In this document: positions 22,401 to 28,793 of the stretch, one piece after another | How positions within the stretch are numbered: position 1 is the stretch's first letter | Layout: each line of letters begins with the position of its first letter | Assembly: GCA_016648135.1 (NCBI GenBank) | Contig: JADDOH010010001.1 | Span: 1-64,000 of the forward strand | DNA: 64,000 nucleotides | Source of the DNA: Agrypnia vestita | Taxonomy: Eukaryota > Arthropoda > Insecta > Trichoptera > Phryganeidae | Reading direction: 5' to 3' | Notes under the pieces: generated by a model | The model's input: only the letters and a program-made list of their open reading frames with translations | Databases searched by the model: none | What the model was told of the DNA's origin: nothing | Program-made: the position numbers and the translations under genes

Positions 22401-23605
22401 ATCTCAGAAACTTCTTTTGGACTTTCTCCGCCATAAGAGAGTACTTGCCCTCATGTGGCCCCCAGATCATCGAGCCACTCTCGAGTCTACTCCGCACCAA
22501 GGAGTTGTAAAGAGTTCTCAGTATGCGGGTATTCTCGAAAACCCTGGCAGTACGCAGAACAAATCCTAACATTCTCAAAGCATTACCACTGATCGTCTCT
22601 ATGTGATCGTGAAATGTTAGGTTGCTTACAAATCTAACACCTAGATCTTTAACATTCGACGTTCGTGTCAGATTTTGGTCGTTCATTTTGTAGCGATAAA
22701 ATAGAGTTTTTTGGACCCTAGTGAAGGATGTAACCGAACACTTGAAAACAGAATATCCGGTATACTTGAGTGTCACTTGGAAACATTAAACAAAAGTTTA
22801 TTTCGTCTTCCCCATTCACATATATTTGATATATCTGCTTGGAGAAGACGAAAATCGTCCAAAGTTGACACCTTTAAGAAAAGCTTTAAGTCATCCGCAA
22901 ATAACAGAAAGCGCGAGTATAATAACTTGCAGAAGAGGTCCTGCAAGACAAAGAATATATAGCTAAAGATTAAAGGCAATGGTACGGGGAGTTTACAGTA
23001 CAGCTGGTTCCAGCTGCTGTAAATAAAATAATATTTGCCAACATGATAGCTAACATTTCGTAAACTAGAAGATGGAAAGTCGTGTCTGGTAAGGGTCGGT
23101 ACACCTTCTCGGGCCGCTCTTGGTCCGCTCTCGCACAAGTAAAATCTCACGACTGATAGAGTGGATCAAGCCTAATTCAGATTAGAGAATTTATATATCA
23201 TCAGTAGCATACTCGTATTTATAACGATTTACTCTTTTAGATTTATGTAATATTTGTTTTATATTAAATTAACACAATAGTAGGTAAAATAATACAACCA
23301 GGAAGATGGCAAAATAAAGAGACATTTTCAGATATAAAATGTATAAGTGTAAGTAAGATATCTCTGTGAAAGTCAAGACTGCGAAGAATGTAAAGCAGTA
23401 GCGGTATTTAGAATATAGTAAGAACGCAAACGTATAAATGTGAAACCGCCGGAATACTTACGACAGAGATGTTCTTGTCATCCTTCCTCGACTTCTTCCT
23501 GTGCAGCGAGTGGGATTTCTTCACCGATACGGATGAGCTGGTCTTCACTTCACTGAAGGTCTCCGTCCTCATTGACGATTGCTCCATTATCTGGGTAGAT
23601 TCCAT
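1322..23605 (-). CDS. LIM-domain cytoskeletal protein, EPLIN/LIMA1-like (14 exons, 3' end outside window)
   Basis: Seen: joining 23462-23605, 21576-21754, 20718-20818, 19320-19391, 18603-18762, 15270-15361, 13773-13948, 9095-9152, 8236-8394, 7870-7976, 5245-5403, 3682-3844, 1787-1971 and 1322-1470 (all complement) gives one open frame of 634 codons plus 2 nt. All introns are GT-AG and all phases match. One LIM domain at residues 73-124 has the zinc ligands Cys73, Cys76, His94, Cys97, Cys100, Cys103, Cys121 and His124. The rest is charged and low in predicted structure, with recurring basic-Phe-acidic motifs. Known: a single LIM with the words YxMER, FHR/WHRECFRC and YCKPHF is typical of EPLIN, Xin-repeat and MICAL proteins, which bind or bundle actin at junctions and muscle attachments. 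Inferred: an actin-associated adaptor. There is no calponin-homology or monooxygenase domain, which argues against MICAL. The symbol is left blank because the insect orthologue name is uncertain. Confidence 0.85.
1787..1971 (-). CDS. LIM gene exon 13: acidic Ser/Glu-rich segment
   Basis: Residues 524-585. Begins GPKPLKCFTPPPPGADYHA, a proline-rich patch that could bind SH3, WW or EVH1 domains, then a long acidic stretch (SSSEGEQEYTSGEDYSGEE and onward) ending EDEVLKQ. The acceptor is TTGTCAG and the donor GTGAGA. Confidence 0.85.
2310..2560 (-). mobile_element. 3' end of a non-LTR retrotransposon with (TTTA)n tail
   Basis: A (TTTA)n run followed by 'ccctacagggtttttacaaa' closely resembles 41405-41460, where the same tail follows a recognisable coding end. 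Only the non-coding 3' end is present here. Confidence 0.5.
2879..3370 (+). mobile_element. TACTCCCTTT-family element, copy 1
   Basis: Bounded by TACTCCCTTT and AAAGGGAGTA, a 10-bp inverted pair. Further conserved sequence (TAACCCATA...CCAAGTTTTTATTA) lies outside the left end. The right half holds the shared block CTTGCCAAGTTTCAGCTCGA followed by CACGGGAAAAGGGTC and a (CAAG)n tract. The same layout recurs at 15463, 44643, 54609, 55793 and 57398. No ORF; a non-autonomous element. Confidence 0.6.
3682..3844 (-). CDS. LIM gene exon 12: SVFKQM repeat
   Basis: Residues 470-524: HDTPDQELYRDPTIVRGDD and later TASRMISVFKQMEEESQ, a sixth motif copy. The acceptor is CTTTCAG; the donor GTGTTT is weak, but the frame continues correctly into exon 13. 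Confidence 0.84.
3995..4470. mobile_element. Foldback element with hammerhead-like motifs in both arms
   Basis: The left arm (about 3998-4075) and right arm (about 4385-4468) are inverted copies of ~75 bp carrying AAGCGCTTTCGATGGGC-type sequence; the ends read ATGATTTATACACAACG in inverted orientation. The arms hold a GAAA-containing hammerhead-like core (see separate entry). The interior is short and non-coding with a G-run. Confidence 0.65.
4043..4084 (-). ncRNA. Hammerhead-ribozyme-like motif (copy H2)
   Basis: On the minus strand: stem I 5' GCCU, core CUGAAGA, one extra U, stem II GAUGG/CCAUC, GAAA, stem III A-G with C-U (loop CG), U at the cleavage position, stem I 3' AGGC. All three stems pair. 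The right arm of the same foldback (about 4378-4425, plus strand) keeps stem II and GAAA but has lost CUGA. Activity is untested. Confidence 0.55.
4555..4790 (-). pseudogene. Non-LTR retrotransposon coding end (RTE-like, truncated)
   Basis: Encodes a ~60-residue tail with GRRPRGRPGRSWRKSW and LNWTDVESEAQDR, the Gly-Arg-Pro-Arg-rich region and 'AQDR' word common just before the stop of RTE/CR1-like ORF2 proteins. A related copy lies at 50775-51000. No RT domain remains. Confidence 0.65.
5245..5403 (-). CDS. LIM gene exon 11: FKFFET repeat
   Basis: Residues 417-469: DVIRAADRVDDVKIETSDI, then NKFKFFETYKPKEEKKQF, a fifth motif copy, ending MTPPRDADK. The acceptor is TTTTCTAG and the donor GTTAGT, phase 0 on both sides, so this exon could be skipped without a frameshift. 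Confidence 0.87.
6285..6440 (-). pseudogene. Fragment of the TTAGT-tailed non-LTR element
   Basis: The reverse strand matches, with decay, the segment encoding the RRMCGKSMYD-type end seen intact at 51474-51863. Frame broken. Confidence 0.45.
6805..6846 (-). ncRNA. Hammerhead-like motif, decayed core (copy H4)
   Basis: Minus strand: stem I ACACC/GGUGU (5 bp, perfect), core CUCACGA (G5 changed to C), stem II GGAA/UUCC, GAAAC, stem III AC/GU, A at the cleavage position. The core substitution should abolish cleavage. Forms an inverted pair with the motif at 7208-7244. Confidence 0.4.
7208..7244 (+). ncRNA. Hammerhead-like motif (copy H5)
   Basis: Core CUGACGA at 7213, GGAAA...UUUCC stem II, GAAAC, stem III AC/GU, A. 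The 5' side keeps ACACC, but the 3' partner GGUGU present in the 6805 copy is missing, so stem I cannot form. Confidence 0.35.
7590..7790 (-). pseudogene. Non-LTR retrotransposon ORF2 C-terminal remnant
   Basis: A 62-codon frame reading KTKFGQRFFMFCAPRMYNIL and SFKQKLTKWLLNVG. The pattern 'aPR.yN.LP..ik....FK.kLk.wL' is the usual last segment of jockey/CR1-type ORF2 proteins. No RT core. Confidence 0.55.
7870..7976 (-). CDS. LIM gene exon 10: SIFEEM repeat
   Basis: Residues 381-416: SKQSRSIFEEMDANMMNSG, then a proline-containing linker and KRKEK. A fourth copy of the basic-Phe-acidic pattern. The acceptor is ATTCCAG and the donor GTTAGT. Confidence 0.85.
8236..8394 (-). CDS. LIM gene exon 9: EKFENG repeat
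   Basis: Residues 328-381. The helical segment ADKIARELQLDSEKAS leads into SIKEKFENGKIFKDDD, a third motif copy, then YDEALFNAG. The acceptor is TTGTCAG and the donor GTAAGT. Phase 1 on both sides. Confidence 0.87.
8491..8932 (-). mobile_element. MAAVLSVKLSDG-family element, copy E1
   Basis: About 440 bp, ending in imperfect inverted repeats around GTAAATTG/CCAATTTATACTGG. The reverse strand has a short ORF starting MAAALSVKLSNGNIGRLFGF. Also shares CACCGGTCACCGGACA and TGTGTAATAAATTTACACCC with copies at 9402, 25713 and 48221. Lies in the intron between LIM gene exons 8 and 9. Confidence 0.65.
9095..9152 (-). CDS. LIM gene exon 8 (58-nt mini exon)
   Basis: Residues 309-328, GKQAKIKEMYQQSVAQSEM, a basic helical segment. 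It is supported by a strong acceptor (TTTGTAG), a strong donor (GTGAGT) and matching phases (0 in, 1 out). At this length it could be alternatively spliced, but skipping it would break the frame. Confidence 0.8.
9402..9836 (-). mobile_element. MAAVLSVKLSDG-family element, copy E2
   Basis: Same layout as E1, only ~500 bp away and in the same orientation. The ends are ATAACTTGGCATGCGGC and ACGCACGCCAATTTATAGTG. The internal ORF starts MAAVLSVKLSDGNIGPLFAF but shifts frame after about 26 residues. Confidence 0.65.
10180..10330 (+). repeat. Dispersed repeat, uninterrupted copy
   Basis: Words ATTTTAACCGGTTTACACAT, GTCTAGTACCGATGATT and GCAAAAAATCAAAAACCAAT recur in the same order at 33590-33860, where a SINE has split the copy. 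Nature unknown. Confidence 0.5.
12206..12745 (-). pseudogene. Non-LTR retrotransposon ORF2 C-terminal fragment (CR1/L2-like)
   Basis: 174-codon frame: EYAYQIWNPYFAKDIVLLEN, then QRRATKLPLGLKNLEYAEKL, RRARGDLIETFKVLSGYYN and NRVANMWNSLPEGVVSAASV. These are the conserved post-RT words of CR1/jockey-type elements. The 3' tail is (AATAAC)n-like. 5' truncated; no RT palm present. A shorter plus-strand copy lies at 20255-20470. Confidence 0.75.
13190..13400. repeat. Inverted pair with tRNA-like B-box sequence
   Basis: The arms at about 13195-13250 and 13340-13395 both contain CTCTACCGGTAAT-type sequence in opposite orientation; the right arm carries GGATTTGAATCCCAG, like a pol III B box. Possibly two inverted short SINE remnants. 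Confidence 0.4.
13773..13948 (-). CDS. LIM gene exon 7: GKFESG repeat
   Basis: Residues 250-308. Contains MSEIVGKFESGDVLKD and ends EISSIRSRLFM. GKFESG is a second copy of the recurring motif. The acceptor is TTTCACAG and the donor GTGAGG, phase 0. The exon is GC-rich against an AT-rich intron. Confidence 0.87.
14208..14252 (+). ncRNA. Hammerhead-ribozyme-like motif (copy H1, best preserved)
   Basis: Stem I AUAAUC (14208-14213) pairs with GAUUGU (14247-14252). Core CUGAAGA is at 14214-14220, one extra A at 14221, stem II GAGAAC/GUUCUC (14222-14227, 14231-14236), GAAA from 14237, stem III A-C with G-U (loop AU), A at 14246 as the cleavage base. This fits a type I hammerhead with a very short stem III, as known from Penelope-like elements and retrozymes. 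The extra base after A9 has a precedent in a viroid hammerhead. Confidence 0.6.
14578..15119. mobile_element. ACAGGGT foldback MITE, copy 1
   Basis: Two ~250-bp arms form a near-perfect inverted repeat from CAGGGTTATTTGTAAAACAT to its reverse complement ending ACCCTG, flanked by TATA-type sequence on both sides. The centre has AATTGGAATG...TTCCAATTGG. No ORF. Related copies: 24884, 30530, 16001, and fragments at 16793, 49062 and 59338. Confidence 0.8.
15270..15361 (-). CDS. LIM gene exon 6
   Basis: Residues 219-250: FKSKGMDIGVTDEYLNGIP and then an acidic, Ser-rich stretch (SSSEGEDD) that looks like casein-kinase-2 substrate sequence. The acceptor is CCAACAG and the donor GTAAGA. A long repeat-filled intron separates it from exon 5. 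Confidence 0.85.
15463..15754 (+). mobile_element. TACTCCCTTT-family element, copy 2
   Basis: Short copy; starts TACTCCCTTTCTCATTTACT and ends AGAAAGGGAGTA, with the internal CACGGGAAAAGGGTC block and a CAAGCAAGCAAGCAG tract. Shares its distinct left part (GGCGCTTAACCTACGC) with copy 3 at 44643, defining a subfamily. Confidence 0.6.
16001..16360. mobile_element. ACAGGGT foldback MITE, divergent shorter copy
   Basis: Arms start ACAGGATGTCTCATAGCTGG and end ACACCCTGTATA; they match the family in the GAGTTGTATTGAAGCGAAT and CAAGGCAGGAATCCACC blocks but have a different outermost ~25 bp (GCTAGTAGC type), shared with the copy at 30530. Confidence 0.65.
16598..16795. mobile_element. Long-hairpin MITE
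   Basis: Two ~78-bp arms, inverted and ~90% alike, run from 'ttcatataagcttgtaattg' to the central CCCCTCTCGTATATAAC and back to GCAAGCTTATATGAAAAGA. The arms include TGCGTAATATGCGCATTG. A near-perfect single hairpin with a ~20-nt loop; no ORF. Confidence 0.65.
16793..17530. mobile_element. ACAGGGT foldback copy split by an RTE-like fragment
   Basis: The left half (16793-16945) stops at TTTTTGACTTAC, and the right half resumes at about 17410 with TGACTTATTTTTTTGC. Between them lies a minus-strand fragment of the TTAGT-tailed non-LTR element, beginning at its 3' end (CCATCATGCTGTTCCGCC). The repeated GACTTA on both sides looks like the target duplication. Confidence 0.6.
16946..17410 (-). pseudogene. 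Fragment of the TTAGT-tailed non-LTR element (nested)
   Basis: The reverse strand encodes decayed pieces of the same C-terminal region as 51474-51863 (MRSFRRMCGKS-like, then ERMNEERM-like), with frameshifts. Inserted into a foldback element. Confidence 0.6.
17838..18562. mobile_element. Foldback element with an internal ~60-bp tandem array
   Basis: The arms at about 17838-18020 and 18388-18562 are inverted copies, with shared words GGGTCCTGATTACATAAATG, GTCAAATTTTCCCGCTTG, CAGTTATTTCAAGTTTAAAA and ATGGGCATCTA-type ends. The interior holds three tandem units (see next entry) and a GC-rich patch GGGGCGCGGCGTGGCG. No ORF with family similarity. Confidence 0.75.
18045..18225. repeat. Three tandem ~60-bp units
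   Basis: Each unit contains TATC(A/C)GGTAGGGAAAAGGC followed by AATTTTGT and GGAAATAA. The units begin near 18050, 18112 and 18170. Located wholly inside the foldback element at 17838-18562. Confidence 0.75.
18603..18762 (-). CDS. LIM gene exon 5: first SRFQMFE-type repeat
   Basis: Residues 166-219. Contains DVKSRFQMFEQG, the clearest copy of the recurring basic-Phe-acidic motif, resembling the core of Xin and EPLIN actin-binding repeats, then SRDKSSTLLSKLAK. The donor GTTTGT at 18602 was preferred over the GT at 18598 because only it keeps the frame into the next exon (LSKLAKFKSKG). Confidence 0.85.
18816..19303. mobile_element. pogo/Tigger-like element fragment with right terminus
   Basis: Ends in GGTTTTACTG followed by TA, the reverse complement of the CAGTAAAACC terminus of pogo/Tigger-type elements, which insert at TA. 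The body shares blocks with 300-450, 910-1250 and 60380-60970. Ends ~15 bp short of LIM gene exon 4. Confidence 0.6.
19320..19391 (-). CDS. LIM gene exon 4: linker after the LIM domain
   Basis: Residues 142-166, reading RRPKKHQMIICESNPREL and continuing PPDVVRG. Only 72 nt; the acceptor is TTGCAG, the donor GTTAGC, with phase 1 on both sides. The donor is weak, but the frame joins cleanly to both neighbours. The PRELPPDVVR-type linker directly follows the LIM domain. Confidence 0.85.
20255..20470 (+). pseudogene. Non-LTR ORF2 end, same family as 12206
   Basis: The plus strand reads SRFSCNPRKHALSNRVVNMW and NSLPEGVVSAASVNQFKNRL, then stops and ends in an AATAACAATAACAA tail. About 60 codons; 5' truncated. 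Confidence 0.7.
20718..20818 (-). CDS. LIM gene exon 3: second zinc module of the LIM domain
   Basis: Residues 108-142. Completes the LIM domain with x17-C121-x2-H124 (LYCKPHFKLLF) and then becomes acidic (VEEDEQEK). The acceptor is TTTTCAG and the donor GTGAGT. The YCKPHF word matches the end of EPLIN/Xin-type LIM domains. The intron inside the LIM domain between Pro/Leu107 and Ser108 is a useful marker for orthologue comparison. Confidence 0.9.
21576..21754 (-). CDS. LIM gene exon 2: first zinc module of the LIM domain
   Basis: Residues 49-108. A basic lead-in (KTSSEKVQKKIKHEG) precedes C73-x2-C76-x17-H94-x2-C97, the first LIM zinc finger, and Cys100 and Cys103, which start the second. The word VYAMERI is a signature of EPLIN/Xin/MICAL-type LIM domains. 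The exon is strikingly GC-rich compared with the flanking intron. It ends in phase 2 at donor GTAGGG, splitting the codon for Ser108. Confidence 0.9.
21905..21935 (-). repeat. (TTGAA)n tail of the jockey-like element
   Basis: Plus strand AATTCAATTCAATTCAATTT; the reverse is a (TTGAA)n run. The same tail occurs at 38938-38961, marking another 3' end of the family. Confidence 0.6.
22020..23155 (-). pseudogene. 5'-truncated jockey-like retrotransposon with RT palm and thumb
   Basis: Two overlapping frames. The first (to 22773) ends in the RT motif LLFADDLKLF (FADD catalytic box) and ICEWGRRNKLLFNVSK. The second (22776 to 22036) continues SVTSFTRVQKTLFYRYKMND, NVKDLGVRFVSNLTFHDHIE and KVQKKFLRYLYMREYGHYP. 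The frame break between them and the missing 5' part show it is dead. The 3' tail is (TTGAA)n at about 21905. Sits in LIM gene intron 1. A related end is at 35120-35745. Confidence 0.85.
23462..23605 (-). CDS. LIM gene coding exon 1 (start codon)
   Basis: Encodes residues 1-48, beginning MESTQIMEQSS and running into a Ser-rich then Lys/Arg-rich segment (HSLHRKKSRKDDK). The ATG at 23605 has A at -3 and is followed directly by the open frame. The exon ends in phase 0 at donor GTAAGT. Any 5' untranslated exon lies to the right of 23605 and was not identified. Confidence 0.8.
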
Positions 23606-23619
23606 TTTTAACTTCTTGG

Positions 23620-24880
23620 ATTACACGCTGGAAATGTGAGCGCCATATATTGTACATTTATTCTTATTATACAAAATGTGTTGACACCTGTCAGAACAGC
23701 CTGCATATGAAAATATCTGTCAATTTAAATGTATTTTTTTAAGAAAAATTTTATTTGTCGTCAATGTTTGTACATTTTTTGAATAGCTGTGTTTTGTTGA
23801 TTCCTTTATTATTAAAATTTTTTATATTATTTAAAACACTTGTGGTTTGAAAATACTTAACATTCACTGCTGGTTAAAATTTATCATGTGATATACAATC
23901 TTGTGGCCCGTGCTGTGTGCCTGTGTTGTCAGCACGGAATGTGTCAAATAGTGATGAGCTAAACTATTATTTTGACCAATGATATAATAAACTGTAGATA
24001 CGTTACAAGCGTGAAATCTTGGCAACTCAAAAGTAAGGTAATTGCCTTCTTTGCATTCGTTATCGAAAAAAAAAGTCCCGGGAAAAAAAGAACACAGTAT
24101 CGTACATTATTGTAAGAATGAATATGTTATTTTAGTCACTGTGACCTCAAATTACCTAATTTTTCTGTCTACACGCAGAGCGTTTGTGAAATAAGTGTGT
24201 CGTGATTTCTTCTTAAAATGCAATATTTGCTACATAGCTAGTATGGGAATAACGTGTCTATATTACAATACGTCTATGATTTTGACTATGACATTTGTGT
24301 GTGATTGTAATATTATTCATAATTTTTACAAGTAACTTTTGAAACTAAACCTCTAAGAGTTAATTCTAGTATAAATAAATATTATTTATTTTGAATATCA
24401 ATCACAGTTTATCTCAATACTTGTATTAATAGCCAGAAAGGGATTGCATCCCTAATTTTACATTCCATAGGTAGATTTTTAATCGCTTAACATGGAACCG
24501 TGAAGGCTATGCAATGAAGCATCTAATTTATTATTGCATCTATGTAATTACTTACCCAGTTATTTGAGAGTTAGATTACATAATGTAGTTCCTCGTTGTT
24601 CCTACTCCTTACTAATGATTTATTAACTCTACACCACTTGAAACTCAATCCACTAAATGCGCTGACATCTTAGAGATAAGCCACATCTGGTGCAGTGAAA
24701 ACTGAATGTCTAAGAGCATGGCTATTAATATTTAGTCGAGTGTAAAGCTCACAGTATATTGAGTCACTGACAATTTTCTTAACGATTATTTGATATCTTC
24801 CAATAAATTAAAATGAAATCTATAAATGGAATATAATGTTTTCGCCTTACGTTGTTTAAAAAATAATTATTTATTCTGTT
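23620..24880. other. Upstream flank of the LIM gene
   Basis: AT-rich, apparently low-copy sequence directly upstream of the first coding exon; the promoter and 5' untranslated exon should lie here or beyond. I see no clear TATA box or initiator I would trust. Confidence 0.35.
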
Positions 24881-24883
24881 ATA

Positions 24884-25425
24884 AAGGGTTATTTGGAAAA
24901 CATTAATAACCTCGCAGGACTATATTCTTGCCTTGATTATGAGTCGAAAATATTCAAACTATCAAGACCTAATTAATATCAATAGTTAAGGAGATATGCG
25001 ACATCAAAGTTTGCATTTTTTTTTTTTCAATATTTATGACTTATTTTTTGTAACGTTGGAATATCATTACAGTAACTTATATCGAATATGAAAAATTCAT
25101 TCCCTTTAATACAAGTCAAATAAAAAAATAAAAACCTTTGAATTCCAATTGGAAAACATTAAAAATGGATTTTTTTCGGGGTTTTTATCATTTTATTTAA
25201 CTTGTATTGAAACGAATGAATTTTTCGTAATCAATATGAGTCACTGTAATGATAGTCCAAAGTTTTACAAAAAATAAGTCAGAAATATTGGAAATAAATG
25301 CAAACTTTGATGTCGCATATCTCCATAACTATTGATATTAGGTCATGATAGCTTGAACATTTTCGACTCATAATCAAGGAATATAGTCCTGCGAGGTTAT
25401 TAATGTTTTCCAAATACCCTGTATA
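24884..25425. mobile_element. ACAGGGT foldback MITE, copy 2
   Basis: Same structure and length as the 14578 copy: AAGGGTTATTTGGAAAACAT at the left, ATACCCTGTATA at the right, centre ATTCCAATTGGAAAAC. The arms are ~250 bp and inverted. Confidence 0.78.
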
Positions 25426-25712
25426 TTCTCTTCTATTTGGACTTTATTTACTGCCTGGAAGAGAAATTTAGGTGTTTGGCCGAACCATTGACTGAGGTTT
25501 TTAAGCTACGAGGTTCTCTTTCTGCCAGGACCTCGTACTTTGATTTTCTTCATGCAAGGTGCAGCATGTCTACAGGTCATCACGGAATAAGAGGCACTCT
25601 GAGTCAACCAAAGGGAAAACCACAATGATGTTATTTTAAAGTACCTATACACAGTGCTATAAAAATACTAGATAGACATGGAAGAGATTTCGAGCTAAGC
25701 CAAATGCTAGAA

Positions 25713-26165
25713 GGCGACCACTATAAATTTACATGCGATGGAGGGCGCCCCTGTCTCGTAACAGAAGTTGCCAGGGTGTAAATTTATTACCCAGTACATA
25801 ATGTACAGAATGTCCGGTGACCGGTGCCGTAGCCTCTAACAGAAATTTGGTCGGACAGCACTAAAGAGACCAAGCAGTAATGGCGGCCGTTCTATCTGTC
25901 AAACTGTCAGACGGTAATATCGGTCCATTATTTGCCTTTTCAGCTTCGCAAAACTTTAATACTTCATTGGCAATTATTCTTGCACCATCCCGGACTGTTT
26001 AGGATGTTTTGGACATAATAATTCAGTGTATATTGGTAATCAAGATGACAGCTCGCGCTCAAAGACGAGAATGAACTGAATGACAGGGCAAGGGGTTACC
26101 GCCGGGTGCGGGCGGGGCGGGTTTTAGTTGCAAATTTGCCGTACGCCAATTTACGTTGGGCAAGC
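25713..26165 (+). mobile_element. MAAVLSVKLSDG-family element, copy E3
   Basis: Opposite orientation to E1 and E2. The plus-strand ORF from 25880 starts MAAVLSVKLSDGNIGPLFAF and stays open for 40 codons (to APSRTV, stop). The right end is ACGCCAATTTACGTTGGGCA and the left end CGACCACTATAAATTTACA. Confidence 0.65.
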
Positions 26166-26199
26166 AATATCAAGACATGGTTGTTTCAAAAGCTACGAT

Positions 26200-26340
26200 A
26201 ACATACGATAATAGAAGCATCGATAACACACGACCTTGTGATACCGAAAAGGATCAAACCCTCGAACGTGTATTATTTGAGTGTAATTACATGTATTGGG
26301 TATTTGAGTCCATGATAGGTGGAATACTGGAAAACTGAAA
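26200..26340 (+). pseudogene. Non-LTR ORF2 C-terminal remnant
   Basis: The frame reads CDTEKDQTLERVLFECNYMY and ends at the stop after GGILEN. 'LERVLFEC' is the post-RNase H cysteine word found near the C terminus of R1/I/jockey-type elements. Abuts element E3. Confidence 0.5.
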
Positions 26341-26550
26341 CCGCAGCTTTCCGCAGAAAATTGAAAAATTGCACTGACCCCTTTGACCACTGACCTAAGG
26401 GAGTGATGAAAAGTGAAAGAACGGCAGCAGATTACGCAAAATACCTAAAAGTTATTGTTATAAAAACCAAAAATCTGCATACATAACACCATACATTATA
26501 TACAAAATAATAAGAACCCAAGTGTAATATATCTATGTCGATAAATGTAT

Positions 26551-26806
26551 CGTCGCTGTATATATAATAAAGTCTATGTGCCGTTTAGTACATTCTGAGA
26601 TAAACGAATCAGTTTGTGAATTTTTCATATAAATAATGGAGATATACTAAAAAAAATGTTGCCGTTCATCTGGAAAGTCTGCCTAGTAATTATTTAAAAT
26701 ATTTTTTATAGATCTAGTCTGTACAAATATTTTTTAAAACAGTTTCATTCGTTTATCTCAGAATGTACTAAATTGGCACATAGGCTTAATCATATATACA
26801 GCGACG
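26551..26806. mobile_element. CGTCGCTGTATA foldback MITE
   Basis: Begins CGTCGCTGTATATATAATAA and ends in its inverse; the arms share GGCACATAGACTTTAT-type and TTTAGTACATTCTGAGATAA sequence. A half copy is at 45995-46187. No ORF. Confidence 0.7.
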
Positions 26807-27123
26807 ATATGCTATAATATTGACAATTCCTTATCTCTCAATTTCTCACATCTCTCTTTCTTACAAGTCTCAGCAATTGTTCACAAATCCTTGTAAGATA
26901 AAGCAAGGAAAAAAAAATAAAGGCAACATCAAAAAAAAGTACATCGGTTTCCTTATCTTTATGGTACAAAAAGATTTTATTTTATTTTTTATCACTCAAT
27001 TTAAGTGTCTCAGTACTCGGATCGATCTGCTAAATCTTCGCTTTAAAACAAGTCTCATCCATGAGTTTAATGTAAGCTAGCGAGCTACGGAAAGTACTAT
27101 GCTGAAGAATCCTAAAGGGATGA

Positions 27124-27253
27124 AGTGAAATGTGCCAATTGCCATAAGACTGAAGTATACGATAGAGTCTGCCTGAATAGAAACGTCCCCTCAGCCGAAT
27201 GGATTAAAAAGGTGTTACCTAAGCATGGGTTGCTGGACAAAGAACTAGCTTGC
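27124..27253 (+). pseudogene. Short CxxC-containing ORF fragment, possible terminal exon
   Basis: The frame reads EVKCANCHKTEVYDRVCLNR and continues to EWIKKVLPKHGLLDKELACR before TGA. CxxC...C looks like part of a zinc-binding fold. It is preceded by an AAAG that could be an acceptor and followed by AATAAA at about 27312. I do not recognise the family; it could be a host exon, a retrocopy or a transposase piece. Confidence 0.35.
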
Positions 27254-27329
27254 AGATGATCATGATGAATTTCACAAGTAATGGAGTGCGTGCAGTGTTG
27301 AGAAATATCTATGAAATAAAGCAAGCAGA

Positions 27330-28560
27330 GTAGGATTGCACAGCCGATACACTAACCTTTACTGACAAAATAAGGAAATAGCTTCAAGTCTCATGCGTGA
27401 GTCACTAAATTCACTGAATTCAAATTTAACGACACCTGTTGATCGATAAATGACGTCTGAAAATTTCTGAAATAGCTTTGCTTTCCTTTAAAATATTATT
27501 TAATAGCTTGCAGTCAGGTACTCAATTTATGCCGTATGACGGTGGAAAGGCAAGTTGGAGCCGTGCCAGTTTTAACGAAATTTGTAGAACGTTTAATGAA
27601 GATGCATAAAAAAACTACATGAAATTTCTACGACGAAAGCCATGCTGGTTTGAAATACTTTGCACCTGTAAAATTCAGATATTTGTGAGGAAATCAAATA
27701 AGTTTAAGAGTTTGGATCTTTCATTATTATAGTATTAGAGTTTTTTAATGAGCTCTGAATTGTTAAGGCATTCAAAATAATTCTGTATTGCCATCTACCA
27801 CATCAAAAGTAATGTTTCAACTAAGTCTTTCTAAAAAAATGTCTTCTTCTTTCATATTTAAGAACTGCATGCTTCTTGGTGGAGTTTTATGCCATGTCTG
27901 CTCTGGACAATATCCAGAAGATGTCTGCATTTGCCCTGCTCATTATTTGGTAAATGTATTTTTGGCTAGGCTTTCCTCTCTGTTTTTCTTCTGTCAATCT
28001 TTCCTTCCATTACGTTGCAAGAATTACAAATCGGGAGAATTCTGATGTGCAAGAAAATTAGTAAATAGCAGAACGTATATCTCAGAAACAAAGGTGGAAG
28101 ACATTGAATATTAATAAGGATGACCTTTTTTATTTCCATATCAATCATTCATCATTTATATTATTATATTATAAAGGAAAATTGCTAATATCCGATCAGC
28201 GTTGGACAAACTGAAGAAAGTGTGGCGAGACAGAAACATTAAGGCAGCTTTTATTACGAAAATGTGGGTTTACATTTTTATTTTATTTAATAGATAACAC
28301 ATATGATTTCTTTTATAACAATGATAACTAGCAAAATCAAATAATTATATGTTATATATACCTCACCAAAAAGAATTAAGATTCTTGTGTGTAGTACGGG
28401 ATAACTCATTTAAGTATTTCAGAATATAAGGTGCTAGGCTTTTTTAGGACAATAACTTAGATAGAACCTTTTTTCTAATACAACTGATTATAAACTGAAC
28501 ATTATTTGCAATAATTAAGAAAATGTAAGCATTAAAGGCTGTGTTTATGGTTACAGAAAT
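27330..28560. other. AT-rich stretch, nothing recognised
   Basis: Short chance ORFs only. No TIR, SINE or coding similarity that I can support. Confidence 0.4.
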
Positions 28561-28585
28561 TTAAAGTTACGAAATATTATATATG

Positions 28586-28793
28586 CTATAAAAGCAAAGG
28601 CAGCAATATCCAAAAAAAAAATGTTTTGAATGCAGTCACTGTGGATTACTAATTTAAAATGTACTAGATTTTATGTGTCAATCCCTTCCAAAATCATGTT
28701 TCCTATAAAATCTCGAATTCAGTGCATTATAAATTAGTAATCCTTGATGACTGCATTAATTTTTTTTGGATATTAATGCCTTTGCTTTTATAC
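28586..28793. mobile_element. AAAGGCAGCAATA foldback MITE, intact copy
   Basis: A 208-bp inverted repeat: TATAAAAGCAAAGGCAGCAA at the left, inverse at the right, with inner inverted words GGATTACTAATTT and TATAGGAAA-type sequence. Other copies: 63103-63778 (interrupted) and the left end at 61743. Confidence 0.75.
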
